From: Orychophragmus violaceus
Taxonomy: Eukaryota; Streptophyta; Magnoliopsida; Brassicales; Brassicaceae
Length of the DNA: 64,000 nt
Direction of reading: 5' to 3'
Assembly: GCA_030180135.1 (NCBI GenBank)
Contig: CM058229.1
Location: 45,721,522 to 45,785,521, forward strand
Positions within the stretch are counted from its first letter, which is position 1. Each line of letters starts with the position of its first letter. Under the pieces are notes generated by a model. It had not been told where the DNA came from. It made no database searches and was given only the letters and a program-made list of their open reading frames with translations. Below, in pieces: positions 25,401 to 36,210 of this stretch. Both the position numbers and the translations under genes were made by a program.

Positions 25401-26593
25401 TGATATATCATGGTTTTTACTAGTTTTAGATCATGATATAAGTGTGTTTTAGTGTCTTTTTGTGTTCTTTTAGAGTCTTTTACAGGTATAATCAGGTTTG
25501 GAGCATACTTGGTGATTATGGCACTTTTTGGAGATTTTTGGAGTGTTTGGCCGAGAGATAGAGTTCACTGTCCGAAACAGAGGAATGCGTCGATCGTTGC
25601 ACTCTAGCATCGATCGTTGCACCAGCGAGATGGGCCAAAACTCGGCGGTTTATGAAGAGTCAAGATATTGCACTCTGATCCAGAAGTTCCTGATATTTAC
25701 AAAGAAGCCCATGGCCGAGATTAGACCTATATAATTAAGTTTTTGGTGTTTTATTTACTTACGCTTTCATAATTAAGAGCAGAGGATTTTTAGAGCTTTT
25801 GGGGCTGATCTGAACCTTTACTTCATCTGTATTTGGAGAAGATTTCGAACCCCTATTATTATTTATCTTCTATGCCATTTATTCTTCATATGATTATGTT
25901 TTCATTATCTATGTCTGAGTAGATTCCTTGTTAGGTTTAGGGTTTCTCACATAGGATTTCATGACTTGCTAGACTTGTTTATTTCAGTTAAGGATTCATA
26001 ACTATATCTGTTCTTCAATCTAATTGTGCTTAAAGCTAGTTCTAACCTGATCAATTAGAATCTAGATCTTAGGTTGCTAAATACGTCACGAAAGTGGGGT
26101 TTAGGAATCTGAACTAATTAGGTTGAGCAATTAAACTTCTCGCAAACGAAAGTTTGGTTTAGGATAATTGTGAACATATCAAACTTGGGATTAATGCTAG
26201 TTTAATCTGTTAGTTCTCGCAAACGAAAGTTTGGTTTGCTGCACTTAGACTTAGAGAATTATCGCAAAGGAATTTGGTTAATTCTATATCTGTGTTTTGA
26301 GTTCTAGAACTGTGCTTAATTAGATCCTTGCTGAATGAACTGTCTGCTTGTCTGATTTCCTGAGAACGCCCTAGACTTAGCGCTTTTAATAACTTGCTTT
26401 CACAACCAACAATCTCTGCTTTCTGTTTACTTTCTCGCATTGCTTTTAATTCAATCACATTGCTTTCTTCCTAGTTTAATTTCCTGTTCTTGAGCTATTG
26501 AATACGGAGTCCCTGTGGATTCGATACCTATATACTACGACTACTGAACTGTGCACTTGCAGTTAGATATAGGATAAAACCTGACACCTATCA
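25401..26593 (+). repeat. LTR5 (inner type), unit 3
   Basis: 1,193 bp. Private changes include ttattattta for ttattcttta near 25861 and cacgaaagtgg for cacggaagtgg near 26091. Confidence 0.9.
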
Positions 26594-28469
26594 CTGCCCA
26601 CACCATGGATTCACTGAAGTTCAGTTGATTGGCATTTTCTTTAGAGGCATAGATCTTCCATATCAGTCTGCACTGGATAATTCCAGTAATGCTAACTTCA
26701 ACACCAGGTCTCCTACACAAGCTAAGCAGTTGATTGAGAATCTAGTAGGCAGCAACAGCTGCAAGACTATGGATGAGAGGAGGAAGAAATATGGTGGAAG
26801 TGTAGAGAATTCTGATATAGCTTATATTAGATCAAGGCTGGACACAGTTTGCAATCTCCTAGCAGGTAAGAAAGCTGTCCACTTTGCCCAAGATGTAGAA
26901 GTAATTCAAACTGCGGAGGACACACAGGAGGAAGATGTGAATTACATAGGAGGTTCTGGGTTCCAAGGTAATAGATTTGGTAATCAACAAGGAAACAGAT
27001 TCTTCAATGGAGGACAGAAAAGTGCTTTCAACAGCAACTCATCTAATTCTGGACAGACTGGTGGTTTTCAGAAAACCTTTGGACAAGGTACTCAGAGAAC
27101 CTATGGATCTTCATCCTACCAGACTCCTCCTGCACCTACAGCTCATGAGAGTAGAATGGAAGCTATGATGGAACAACTAATGGAGAGTCAGACCAAGATT
27201 TCTGTGGACTGCAACAAGAAGTTGGATGCTGTCTATGAAGACCTTAATGGGAAGTTTGAGTCCCTGAACACTCACATGAAGCAGCTGGATACTCAGGTGA
27301 ACCAGATTTCCAGCTCAATAAAGGGAAAAGGGCTAGCAGACACTCATATTAAGGCCTGGTATGTGTACATTAATGATGGATCTCACCTAGGTGAAAAATT
27401 TGAGCTAGTACAGCTGAATTGGTGAAGGAAGAAGAAATCCCGGATTTTTGTGAAAAACTCTCGGGTGGAAATTGCAGCATTGCAACGATCGACACACACT
27501 TAGTGTCGATCGATGCACGTCGGGAACAGACAGGTTCGCTGAGTGATGATGGTATTGATGCAGACTTAGAGCTTGATGGCTTATTCTCTGGAGTCTCTGA
27601 GATCTCTCAACAGGAGATTTATGCGCAGATTGTTAGACAACACTCCTCAGTGTCTGAAGTGATTAGGCAGGAAATTGAAGAGCTTAAGAAGATAGAGGAG
27701 ATTGGTGAATAATTGGAAGAAATTCCATCTTCTGATGATCCACCTTATCATCCATGTGTGCAGAGGTATTTGAACAAGATGCTGCCTCTAGATGAAGAGC
27801 TAAGAGACTGGGTGGTTATAGTTCCTCAGCATATTAGTGATGTTCTGTTAACCAAGATCCCGAAGAAGCTGCCTGATCCTGGAGTCTTTGTGCTTGATTG
27901 TTCAATCTTTGAGGATAGTTTCAGGCGTTCTCTGTGTGACTTAGGAGCTGCTGGAAGTTTAATGCCATACTCTGTAGTAGAGAAGCTGGTTATGCTAGAT
28001 TTTACTCCTACTAGGACCTCTCTTGTCCTAGCTGATCAGTCCATACGAGTTCCTGAAGGACTCCTGATGGACATCCCGGTGAGAGTTGGAAACTACTTAG
28101 TTCCAACAGACTTCTTAGTGCTGAGATATGTCTGTGATCCGGATGAAGCATTGCTGCTTGGAAGACCATTTTTGGCTACAGCAGGAGTGGTGATAGATGT
28201 TAGGAACAGCCTGATAGACCTCCATTTGGGAGATGAGCCGCTGCGTTATGAGATGGATAAGCTGTAGACCACTGATAGATGGGCATACATTCACCATAAG
28301 GAATGCAGACGATGAGCAGTCTGATGACACTGTGATTATAGATCCTGGAGCACATTTTACTCCATCTTTTCTTGGACATGAGCATTCTGCAACAGCCTAC
28401 TCGCCACCTTGGATGAGGAGACTTGGACAGAGACAGAAAAAGTCTCTGTCAGGATCTCCTGGTACCTGA
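26594..28469 (+). pseudogene. Outer gag-protease, C-terminal half, unit 3, with natural 3' end
   Basis: Frames at 26625-27425, 27419-27712, 27713-28267 and 28233-28469. A one-base loss near 27408 (gagctagtac for gagctaagtac) shifts the frame. TAA at 27710-27712 is shared with the other units. A two-base loss near 28264 (gctgtagacc for gctgcgtagacc) shifts it again. Unlike units 1 and 2 it keeps GVSEIS and DFTPTRTS and continues past ggagca into HFTPSFLGHEHSATAY and a TGA at 28467-28469. It is therefore the original outer gag end. Confidence 0.85.
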
Positions 28470-29832
28470 AAAATCTTGTCCGTCCGGTCAAGCTATTGAC
28501 CTTAAACAAGCGCTGGGTGGGAGGCAACCCACCATTAGGTACTGGTGTTTTTCAACTTAATTTTTGGGGTTTTTGTTAGGATTTTACGTTTGTTTTTGGT
28601 TTCTGGTGAGTTTATGATTGCAGGTCTCGGATGAATTCGCAGTGCGTCGATCGACGCACTTCTGTGTCGATCGTCACAACACGATCGGAATCGCATTGCA
28701 GCGATCGTTGCGGTCCTGAGCAACGATCGACACCCAACGAAAATCACCAAGTAGCGGTCGATGCACTTAGTGCAACGATCGATGCCTGAGCGACAGAGGT
28801 AAACCCGACAGAACTCAACAGAAATTTTTAAAAAAATTATTTTCTTTTTACCGATCCTTCGCTTGACACTACTGGGGACAGTGTGTCTTAAGTGTGGGGG
28901 AGGTGCTACGGACGTTTATCTTTCTGTTTTCTTAAGAGTCAGTCCATTTTTCAAAAAAAATTTGTTTTATTGAGTCAAAATTGTTTAAGTAAGAAACTAT
29001 GATTTTCTGAGAAGATTTACAAGACTTGCAGGAACTTAAGTAACCATTGGGATGAAGTTGCAAGATCTATCTCTGACCATTAGAAAACCCAGACACAGAT
29101 CAACCTACTGGGAACACCCACATCACTTCAGGTATCAGAGGATCCTTTTACTGACTTCAATTTAATACTGACTTAGATTTCTCACCTAAGGGCTTGGTAT
29201 ACTTTGTGTCGGATTCCCTGTTAGTTCTGACACAGCCTGTCAACCTATCCTATTTAGTTCCCTTCTCCCCTTCTATAAAGTAAAAAAAAAAGATAATAAA
29301 CTGAGGATGAGTTAGTAACTCCGAAGTGGTCACAGGAGTGGTAGAGACCCCTATTATCTCCTGTGCTATCCATGGAATGTGTCCAAAGTACACCCCATAA
29401 CGGGAAGAACACTGATAAAAAAAATAAAATGATACCCAATGTGGGAAAAATCAGTTGTTAAGGAAGGGAAAGAGAAGAAAGGGACTAGAGAAAGATAGTA
29501 TGGTGGTCTAGAGCTGATAAGGTAAGAATCCATGTGCCCTTTGATCGATACTCCTTAGGTGAGACCGCACTTAAATACTTGCAGAAGTCAGTAGGGAGAA
29601 TTTGAATGCTTGAATGTGATTGTGGAGTTTACCTAGGACAGTTGCTAAGTGTGGGGGAAGTACATGTTGGTCTTGATATCCTGTGATTGATTCTTTCAGT
29701 GGTTTACTAAGGGGAATCTGAGTATTGTAGCTTCTAGGATGAAATGACTTTCTGAAGAGTTTTCAAACCTCTTCACCAAGCTTTAGTTCTTTGTTTTGCT
29801 TGAGGGCAAGCAAAGGCTAAGTGTGGGGGAGT
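28470..29832 (+). other. 3' non-coding region and PPT of outer element
   Basis: Homologous to 9883-11245 but more diverged, as expected for the older outer copy. It contains the ggtggg hairpin, CGATCG motifs (about 28643-28785) and aagtgtggggga copies, the last at 29819-29831 next to LTR6. Confidence 0.8.
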
Positions 29833-31026
29833 TGATATATCATGGTTTTTACTAGTTTTAGACCATGATATAAGTGTCTTTTAGTGTCTTTTTGTGTTCT
29901 TTTAGAGTCTTTTACAAGTATAATCAGGTTTGGAGCATACTTGGTGATTATGGCACTTTTTGGAGATTTTTGGAGTATTTGGCCGAGAGATAGAGTTCAC
30001 TGTCCAAAACAGAGGAATGCGTCGATCGTTGCACTCTAGCATCGATCGTTGCACCAGCGAGATGGGCCAAAACTCGGCGGTTTATGAAGAGTCAAGATAT
30101 TGCACTCTGATCCAGAAGTTCCTGATATTTACAAAGAAGCCCCTGGCCGAGATTAGACCTATATAATTAATTTTTTGGTGTTTTCTTTACTAACGCTTTC
30201 ATAATTAAGAGCAGGGGATTTTTAGAGCTTTTGGGGCTGATCTGAACCTTTACTTCATCTGTATTTGGAGAAGATTTCGAACCCCTATTATTCTTTATCT
30301 TCTATGCCATTTATTCTTCATATGATTATGTTTTCATTATCTATGTCTGAGTAGATTCCTTGTTAGGTTTAGGGTTTCTCACATAGGATTTCATGACTTG
30401 CTAGACTTGTTTATTTCAGTTAAGGATTCATAACTATATCTGTTCTTCAATCTAATTGTGCTTAAAGCTAGTTCTAACCTGATCAATTAGAATCTAGATC
30501 TTAGGTTGCTAAATACGTCACGGAAGTGGGGTTTAGGAATCTGAACTAATTAGGTTGAGCAATTAAACTTCTCGCAAACGAAAGTTTGGTTTAGGATAAT
30601 TGTGAACATATCAAACTTGGGATTAATGCTAGTTTAATTTGTTAGTTCTCGCAAACGAAAGTTTGGTTTGCTGCACTTAGACTTAGAGAATTATCGCAAA
30701 GGAATTTGGTTAATTATATATCTGTGTTTTGAGTTCTAGAACTGTGCTTAATTAGATCCTTACTGAATGAACTGTCTGCTTGTCTAATTTCTTGAGAACG
30801 CCCTAGACTTAGCGCTCTTAATAACTTGCTTTCACAACCAATAATCTCTGCTTTCTGTTACTTTCTCGCATTGCTTTTAATTCAATCACATTGCTTTCTT
30901 TCTAGTTTAATTTCCTGTTCTTGAGCTATTGAATACCGGAGTCCCTGTGGATTCGATACCTATATACTACAACTACAGAACTGTGCACTTGCAGTTAGAT
31001 ATAGGATTAAAACCTGACACCTATCA
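29833..31026 (+). repeat. 3' LTR of outer element (LTR6)
   Basis: 1,194 bp, TGATATATCATGG to CACCTATCA. It shares gtatttggcc, tccaaaacag and actaacgc with LTR1 and is followed by the gaagg duplication. Confidence 0.9.
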
Positions 31027-31031
31027 GAAGG
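31027..31031. other. Right target-site duplication gaagg
   Basis: Matches 3565-3569. Confidence 0.9.
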
Positions 31032-31168
31032 CCGATTCACATAGTTGGGAGAAGAATAAAGGTAGTAGGCAGAAAACAATTCATAATGAATTCAAGTTGA
31101 GGGGGATTGCGAGGGTAAGGAGGTCGTCACATGGAGCCAGAACATTGCCTCTCGATAAGTCCAACTGA
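31032..31168 (+). pseudogene. Ty3/gypsy integrase C-terminal fragment, part 2
   Basis: Joining gaagg to this sequence continues the frame interrupted at 3569 with RPIHIVGRRIK, which resembles the (R/E)PxxILDRxxK motif after gypsy integrases. A decayed ATWEPE motif (acatggagccagaac, one base short) lies near 31131. Confidence 0.7.
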
Positions 31169-32229
31169 TATGTCTACTAAATAAGTCTAACCGATAATTC
31201 TACTTGATATGTCTAAGCGATAAGTTTATTCGATAAGTCTAGCCAATAAGTCTAACCAATTGAAATTAGAAGCAAGGGATTTACCCTATACAGCGGCAAA
31301 AAATACGATATGTCTAATTTGTTACCCTATTCAAAATCTATGATGTTGGAGAAGGCACGGATATCAAATCACATGGAAATCAAGCGAGACAAGGAGGAAC
31401 GAAAAATCGAGCGAGACGGCAAGGGACAAAAATTGAGTAAGACGGTGAGGAACGGACCGCGAGGGAGAAAACAACAAGCATTGTAAGGTTGTTTTAAAAT
31501 CATTTCAATATTCAGAAGAAGATGAGATACATGGATCAATACAGGTTACCAACAGCGAGATAAGCAACGACGAGAGAGACAACGGCGAGAGAGGTGACTG
31601 CGAGAGAGAGGAGAGGCGAGGGTGAGACACATAAGAGACAGAGGAGAGGCAAAGATAGTATGACGGAGAGAGCGAGCCATGGCAACGACGACAGCGAGAG
31701 AGAGAGGTAAAGGTGGTAGAGAGTGCGATGTAGAGAGGCGAAGGCAAAATAGAGAAGAGGAGAGGGTGAGAGACAGAGTACGACAGAGGAGGCGACGACG
31801 ATACGGCGATGGCTAGAGAGGCGACGACGACCGAGAGGGAGAGATTAGAGAGAGAGAGAGATGAGAGTAGAAAACAATTAGGGTTAAGAGATAAGAGTTA
31901 AAAAAAAAAGCTTATATAGGTAGGTTAATAAATCGGTTGAGTGACGGTTAACATTGGTTTAAATTAAATTTAGTGTGTAAAAATATTAAATCAATTTTTG
32001 ATTTGAAATTTATTATGCTGTTTTTAAAAAAAAAATGGTAGACATCATATTGAAGTCTCCTAACGATGTGTCCACTAGAATACCCAAATAAAATTTCACG
32101 CTCAAAGCGGTACAATGAAGTATCGACTCCCGCCTAATTCGATGTGTTAGAATATCGATTCCCACCCAATTATTTAATTTTCGCTCATTGTTATAAATTG
32201 ATTAATTTAAAAATTAGTTTTCAATATAA
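31169..32229. other. Spacer: degenerate gataagtcta repeats and CT/GA-rich tract
   Basis: 31156-31265 holds about seven degenerate copies of cgataagtctaa. 31540-31870 is GA-rich on the plus strand (gagagag, gaggcgacgacg), with a telo-box-like ttagggtt near 31880. On the minus strand this resembles a CT-rich 5' leader with a small ORF from ATG 31680 (about 45 Ser/Arg-rich codons). No recognised gene is present. Confidence 0.5.
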
Positions 32230-32351
32230 AGTCTACTTTTCAAGTAAAAGAAAAACTGAACGGTTTCACTCTGGCGACGAGAGAGGCGATCTTTCCATAA
32301 CAGTTCTTCTACTTCTCTAAGAAATTTCTGTCGGTTAGTAATACTGTTTTA

Positions 32352-32384
32352 ATGATGAAACACCTTTTGTTCCTTCTCATATGA
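32352..32384 (+). CDS. Upstream mini-ORF in the retroposed transcript
   Basis: ATG ATG followed by eight codons and TGA, 4 bp before the main ATG at 32389 and in a different frame. It would tend to reduce initiation at the main ORF if transcribed. A chance ORF is equally possible. Confidence 0.25.
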   Translation: MMKHLLFLLI

Positions 32385-32388
32385 TGAG

Positions 32389-33468
32389 ATGGTGATCCAT
32401 AAACGGTTTGAAAACCGATTATTCTTCATCCTATGGATGATTTTTATTTTATGTGGTGTGTGGATTCTTTCGGGAATTGATCACATTACGTCAGAGATCT
32501 CCACATCGGAATCTATGTTCTGGTGTGATGAACAATTCCAAAGGAATTCAACGGTGGTGTACGGACGTGATGTTCTTCACCGGTTACGTTGTCTCTGCCA
32601 AATCAATCGACAAACAAAATCACAAGCGACTGTCGGTTGGAGGAAGTCCGTCAATAGGCTATGGTGGAATAGTCTACAGAGTTTTCAGATTTTGACAGAT
32701 GAATTTGGAATTGTATTTCCACTTTTCCTTTTATTGATGGAGGATAGTATGGAAAGATTGAGACTAAAGATGCCACGGTGGAAACAATCTGATGTGGAAC
32801 CGGGAATTTGCTTTCGAAGATCCATTTCATGGAGAAATGGAGAATCGTTCATATCGATTCACAACACATGCATTGTTGGTAGAATATCAAAACCCAGAAA
32901 ATCAGGTTCATCTATACATTTTCTTGACAAGGTTTTGGAGATATGTTATTTATTGTTGTTGAATTACGATGTCAATGGTTTAAAAGCCAGAGATATAATA
33001 ATTCCAATGACAAAGAGAGAATCTTTTGGAATCCAAATTTTGATACAATATATTTGGTATCGAAATATGGAAAATCCCGAGTCAATATCGGAACCATGGA
33101 AACCACCATGGTGGAGACAATGGCTTGGAGACGAAGTTGCATTCTATTTGTTGTATGACGATATTCATATAATCGTTGAAGATTGGCCTTCTCAACTTTT
33201 ATATCTATCGGAAAAATCAGTATATTGGATTTTTAACCGAAGAATATATATAGATCCAAATTGGGGCTTGGCCAATGTTATACAACAAAAGAAACGGGTG
33301 TGTAAAGTTTTCATGTTGCGACCTAAAGTTTGGAGCTTCATCGTTTGGGTGATAGCCAAATATGAAGATCGCAAGAAAACTAACAGAGTTGAAGCCCTGT
33401 TAAAAAGCAAGACCTGTCAAGTAAAATCATCTTCAAATTTTACTTTTTTTTATTTTAACGTTCTCTAA
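32389..33468 (+). CDS. Unrecognised 359-codon ORF carried by the retroposed transcript
   Basis: It starts at ATG 32389 and stops at TAA 33466-33468. A hydrophobic segment at about residues 11-30 (FFILWMIFILCGVWIL) could be a signal anchor. The rest is rich in Trp, Ile and Arg (for example EPWKPPWWRQWLGDEVAF near residue 235). I do not recognise a family. The ORF is unbroken over 1.08 kb of AT-rich DNA, longer than chance would suggest. Other frames also contain 70-80 codon stretches, so a frame-shifted pseudogene cannot be excluded. The duplication and poly(A) tail around it indicate a retrocopy. Confidence 0.45.
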   Translation: MVIHKRFENRLFFILWMIFILCGVWILSGIDHITSEISTSESMFWCDEQFQRNSTVVYGRDVLHRLRCLCQINRQTKSQATVGWRKSVNRLWWNSLQSFQILTDEFGIVFPLFLLLMEDSMERLRLKMPRWKQSDVEPGICFRRSISWRNGESFISIHNTCIVGRISKPRKSGSSIHFLDKVLEICYLLLLNYDVNGLKARDIIIPMTKRESFGIQILIQYIWYRNMENPESISEPWKPPWWRQWLGDEVAFYLLYDDIHIIVEDWPSQLLYLSEKSVYWIFNRRIYIDPNWGLANVIQQKKRVCKVFMLRPKVWSFIVWVIAKYEDRKKTNRVEALLKSKTCQVKSSSNFTFFYFNVL

Positions 33469-33587
33469 TAACCTTAATCATGCAACTAGTGGCATGTTTA
33501 GCATCTTATGTATTCTATTTGTAATGTCAAATTCTATATATTAATAAAGTTAGATGTTAAAAAAAAAAAAAGTCTACTTTTCAAGTA

Positions 33588-33933
33588 TCCCATCGTTTAA
33601 ATTATCGGCTATCGCAATTTGTACTATCTAAAACCCTTTCCTGCCCATTTATTCATTATTCAATCTAGGTTTAATTTTCATAGTAAACTTCTATAGGAAG
33701 TCTAAACAATAAGTCTTCTTATGATGTCTACAACAAGCAAATCGCTTATATTGCAAGTTATGGTACCAAAATGTCATACAAATCTGACCGATACATATAT
33801 TTAGACCCTTTCAAAAAACAACATTAAAAGGTCATAATTAAATCTGACCACTAATCTACAATTTTAAATTTCAAACACAAACGGAGATTATCAAAGTTAA
33901 GAGGATTACACCGATGAAAAACAACTTTTTCAA
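33588..33933. other. AT-rich spacer
   Basis: No gene seen. It contains scattered agtcta/agtctt words (for example 33696-33720) like those elsewhere in 31-35 kb. Confidence 0.5.
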
Positions 33934-34360
33934 CTATACGCTTTCAGAACACTGCTCCAGAATTATCTCCTTTAGTTGAACTATCTCTTCCTCAATCCTA
34001 TTATGTGCTGCTGGATAATCACTATTTTCAAGAACACATATGCAGTCTCTCTTGTTTTCTAAAATACATCTAAGCTCTTGAAATTCCTCCATAACTTCAT
34101 ATATCCCACCATTTAAATAAATGTTGGTTACCATCATGTACAAAGTTATTATGCAATTCATCATATTCAAAAGACACAAACCACAATCGTAAAAAAAACA
34201 ACACTGCAAGATTCTTATTACCTTATATTTCTTGCATTTAAAAAATAACCTACCCGGATTATTGTTTATGGTGGGTGATTTCATCATAGTTACCAACCCG
34301 CAAAAACATCAGTCAGGAATTCCAATATTTGTAGGTCTACGCATGGCAAAGTTTACTTCG
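33934..34360 (-). pseudogene. GRF-type zinc-finger protein remnant
   Basis: On the minus strand it reads GIPD, stop, CFCGLVTMMKSPTINNNPGRLFFKCK. After a short intron-like gtaataagaatcttgcag it continues YDCGLC, then a charged helix (MEEFQELRCILENKRD) that probably forms a coiled coil. The CxCG, NNPGRxFFKC and DCG spacing is that of zf-GRF proteins, a large plant family often tied to transposons. A TGA sits where the residue before CFCG should be. The frame ends at TAG by 33934. Confidence 0.6.
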
Positions 34361-35647
34361 GGTAATCTTGAACTCCATAAACTTCTCATAGAGGTACTTG
34401 ATGGTTTACTGTAGGTGTATCTCCCAATATGTGTGTATTATTGAACAAGAATCATGAGAAGACAATAAATGGCAGATCTATCCACTAAAACATAAAAATG
34501 CAACCAAGCGACATGAAAAAGTAATGAAGACTTGATACCGCAATAGCAATGGCGACGGAGACAGTTCAAAAGAAGCTCACGATGAAGAGGAGAGATTTTT
34601 TTTTTTACCAATTTCCTCGCTTCTTTATGTAGAAGTTAAATTTTCAAGGTTAAAAATTGATTCAAAAAATTTCAAACAAAGACTTCTCCTATGAGTTTCC
34701 GTGGTAGACTTCGTTTTGAAAGAAATAATTCCCGCCAAATAATTTATGTTCCCACCAGTTTCATTCTAGGTCTAATTCTAAAATTCGATTTCCTCAACAG
34801 ACTTCAAGGCATATTTCTCGTGTAAACTTCATGTTTAGCTACAAGAATATGATATTTACCCTAATTTAGATTTGTTTAATATGACTTAATATATCAAAAT
34901 TTATTTTTCATATTTGACAATTGAATGGATTTTTTTTATGAAAACAAGATTTTGATCAAATCATTATTTTAAAAAAAAAACTATAAAATTAATATGTATG
35001 ATTTAACAACAATATAGACTTCTCTTTAAAGTCATCTTTGTAAACTTCTACTAGAAGTCAAGATATTTAATAGACTTCTCAACGGTTAATATGGTAATTT
35101 AGGTATAGATTTTTTTTTTTTTTTTGGTCGTAAGGGTGGGAAATGTAATTTATCTACCCCTGAAGATCACTTTTGCTTAATGTTACAAAAAGTCTACTTT
35201 TAGTTTAAAATCCAAAAATACAAAATATTCAATTTCCTCTTGATATAAACACCATAAAGAATAATAAAAAAATTGTATCCAAGACGCCAAACTCACTGAA
35301 AAAGAGATCAAATTCTCTAATGCTCTTTGACATTAAGTCAAAGTCTCAAATGCTCTTGAGAAAATAATTTAAATTTTATTTATTTTTAAAATAAGTTAAA
35401 TAGGTAAAAGACTGTAAAACCAGTAGACTTTCAATTATTTACATCTGAAAACAAGGGTTATCAGGGCCAATCCGGATCCGACCCATTTTAATCTAATTGA
35501 ATCTGGTTATTTACTCCAAAATCGAATTCGACTGCTTATCCCCCCCAATCAAAATTGAAACCAAAATAAAAAACAAACCCTAAATTTTTCTAAGTCCCCA
35601 CGGTTTTACCCTTTCATACCCATAAAATTTGAGCTCAAATTCTTCTC
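34361..35647. other. AT-rich spacer with agaagtct-type motifs
   Basis: No gene seen. Short agacttct/agaagtct words recur around 34800 and 35020-35090 in both orientations. A telo-box aaaccctaa at 35575-35583 lies 65 bp before the next ATG and may belong to its promoter. Confidence 0.45.
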
Positions 35648-36070
35648 ATGGCGCCTAAAACAAAGAATACGTCTTTGCGAAGACATTCAAAGAGGAAACA
35701 TGCTGAATTGAATCGTGTAGAAAGGGAAGTGGAAAAGGTAGTCGATGTCGAAGTGGACTTGGAAGAGGCTAATCGCGAAGAAGAGGAGAATCTTGATGAA
35801 GAAAAAGTAGGAATGGAATTCGATGAATTTGAGGTCAAGGAGGAAATCGATTTGGAAAACGAATCCGGGGATGAGGACGACGACAAGGAAGAGAATGAGG
35901 AGACTGAGGAAGAGGATGAGGAGGAGGAATTTTCGAGGGTTAGTCTTCCGGGTTTAGGGTTTCACGAAGAAGAAGAGAAACCGAACCGTGAGGAACAACC
36001 TGTTGATTCAGAAGAAACAAAAACGATGTGTATTGTAAAACCTAGTATAACTGTAATTTTGAAAATTTGA
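35648..36070 (+). CDS. Acidic Glu-rich ORF, probable first exon of a DUF1985-type gene
   Basis: 140 codons from ATG 35648. A short basic start (MAPKTKNTSLRRHSKRKH) is followed by a long Glu/Asp-rich stretch, residues about 30-125. Basic-then-acidic low-complexity N-termini are common in TE-linked plant DUF1985 and Ulp1-like proteins, and a DUF1985-like block follows at 36211. The frames are not continuous (offset plus 2), so an intron or decay lies between. A gtataactg donor-like site is near 36045. A stand-alone function is not supported. Confidence 0.4.
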   Translation: MAPKTKNTSLRRHSKRKHAELNRVEREVEKVVDVEVDLEEANREEEENLDEEKVGMEFDEFEVKEEIDLENESGDEDDDKEENEETEEEDEEEEFSRVSLPGLGFHEEEEKPNREEQPVDSEETKTMCIVKPSITVILKI

Positions 36071-36210
36071 AAGGATCCCACTTTGAATTTGGGTTGATAA
36101 CTTAGTATAGCTTGTTTGATACTACTGGAAAATTGGATTTTAGATTTGGTGGCTTAGATTTTGTTTCCAAATATTTTGGAACGAACCGGGTTACACATGA
36201 AAAAGTTTAG

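Larger units (their letters stand above)
7123..28352 (+). repeat. Three-copy tandem array of a 7,078-bp unit
   Basis: The unit runs from inside the inner leader (ggtactaatatcgcac) through inner gag-pro, 3' region, LTR and outer gag-pro 3' half. Copies are 7123-14200, 14201-21278 and 21279-28352. At both internal junctions the gag sequence ggagca is joined to the leader ggtactaat instead of continuing cattttactcc. The three bases gca are shared by both partners. Only the third copy continues into the authentic outer 3' end. I see about six substitutions between copies one and two. Copy three has extra changes and four lost bases (one near 25385, one near 27408, two near 28264). Confidence 0.85.
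3570..31026 (+). mobile_element. Outer Athila-like gag-pro-only LTR element with nested and tandemly amplified interior
   Basis: The element begins with LTR 3570-4762 and ends with LTR 29833-31026. These two LTRs share variants absent from the internal LTRs: gtatttggcc, tccaaaacag and actaacgc. Flanking gaagg duplications and continuity of the interrupted integrase frame across both ends show it entered as one element. Removing the nested copy and the tandem units leaves LTR, PBS, leader, one gag-pro frame, a 1.4-kb 3' region, a PPT and an LTR. There is no RT, RNase H or integrase, so it is non-autonomous and comparable to the TR-GAG class. About 20 LTR differences are visible by eye. Confidence 0.85.
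32230..33587 (+). mobile_element. Retroposed polyadenylated transcript with 17-bp target duplication
   Basis: agtctacttttcaagta occurs at 32230-32246 and again at 33571-33587, perfectly. The intervening 1,324 bp end in an A-tract (about 33559-33570), 17 bp after a poly(A)-signal-like aataaa (33543). They hold a 5' leader, one ORF without introns and a 3' UTR. This is the structure of LINE-mediated retroposition of an mRNA. The parent gene is not recognised. Confidence 0.8.

Noticed and set aside
7123..28352. CRISPR-like or centromeric satellite array
   Set aside because: The period is 7 kb with coding and LTR content and only three units. It is a duplicated nested transposon, not a short-repeat array.
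31505..31747. 80-codon Ser/Leu-rich minus ORF
   Set aside because: Low-complexity CT-rich sequence that is open in several frames. No evidence of coding.
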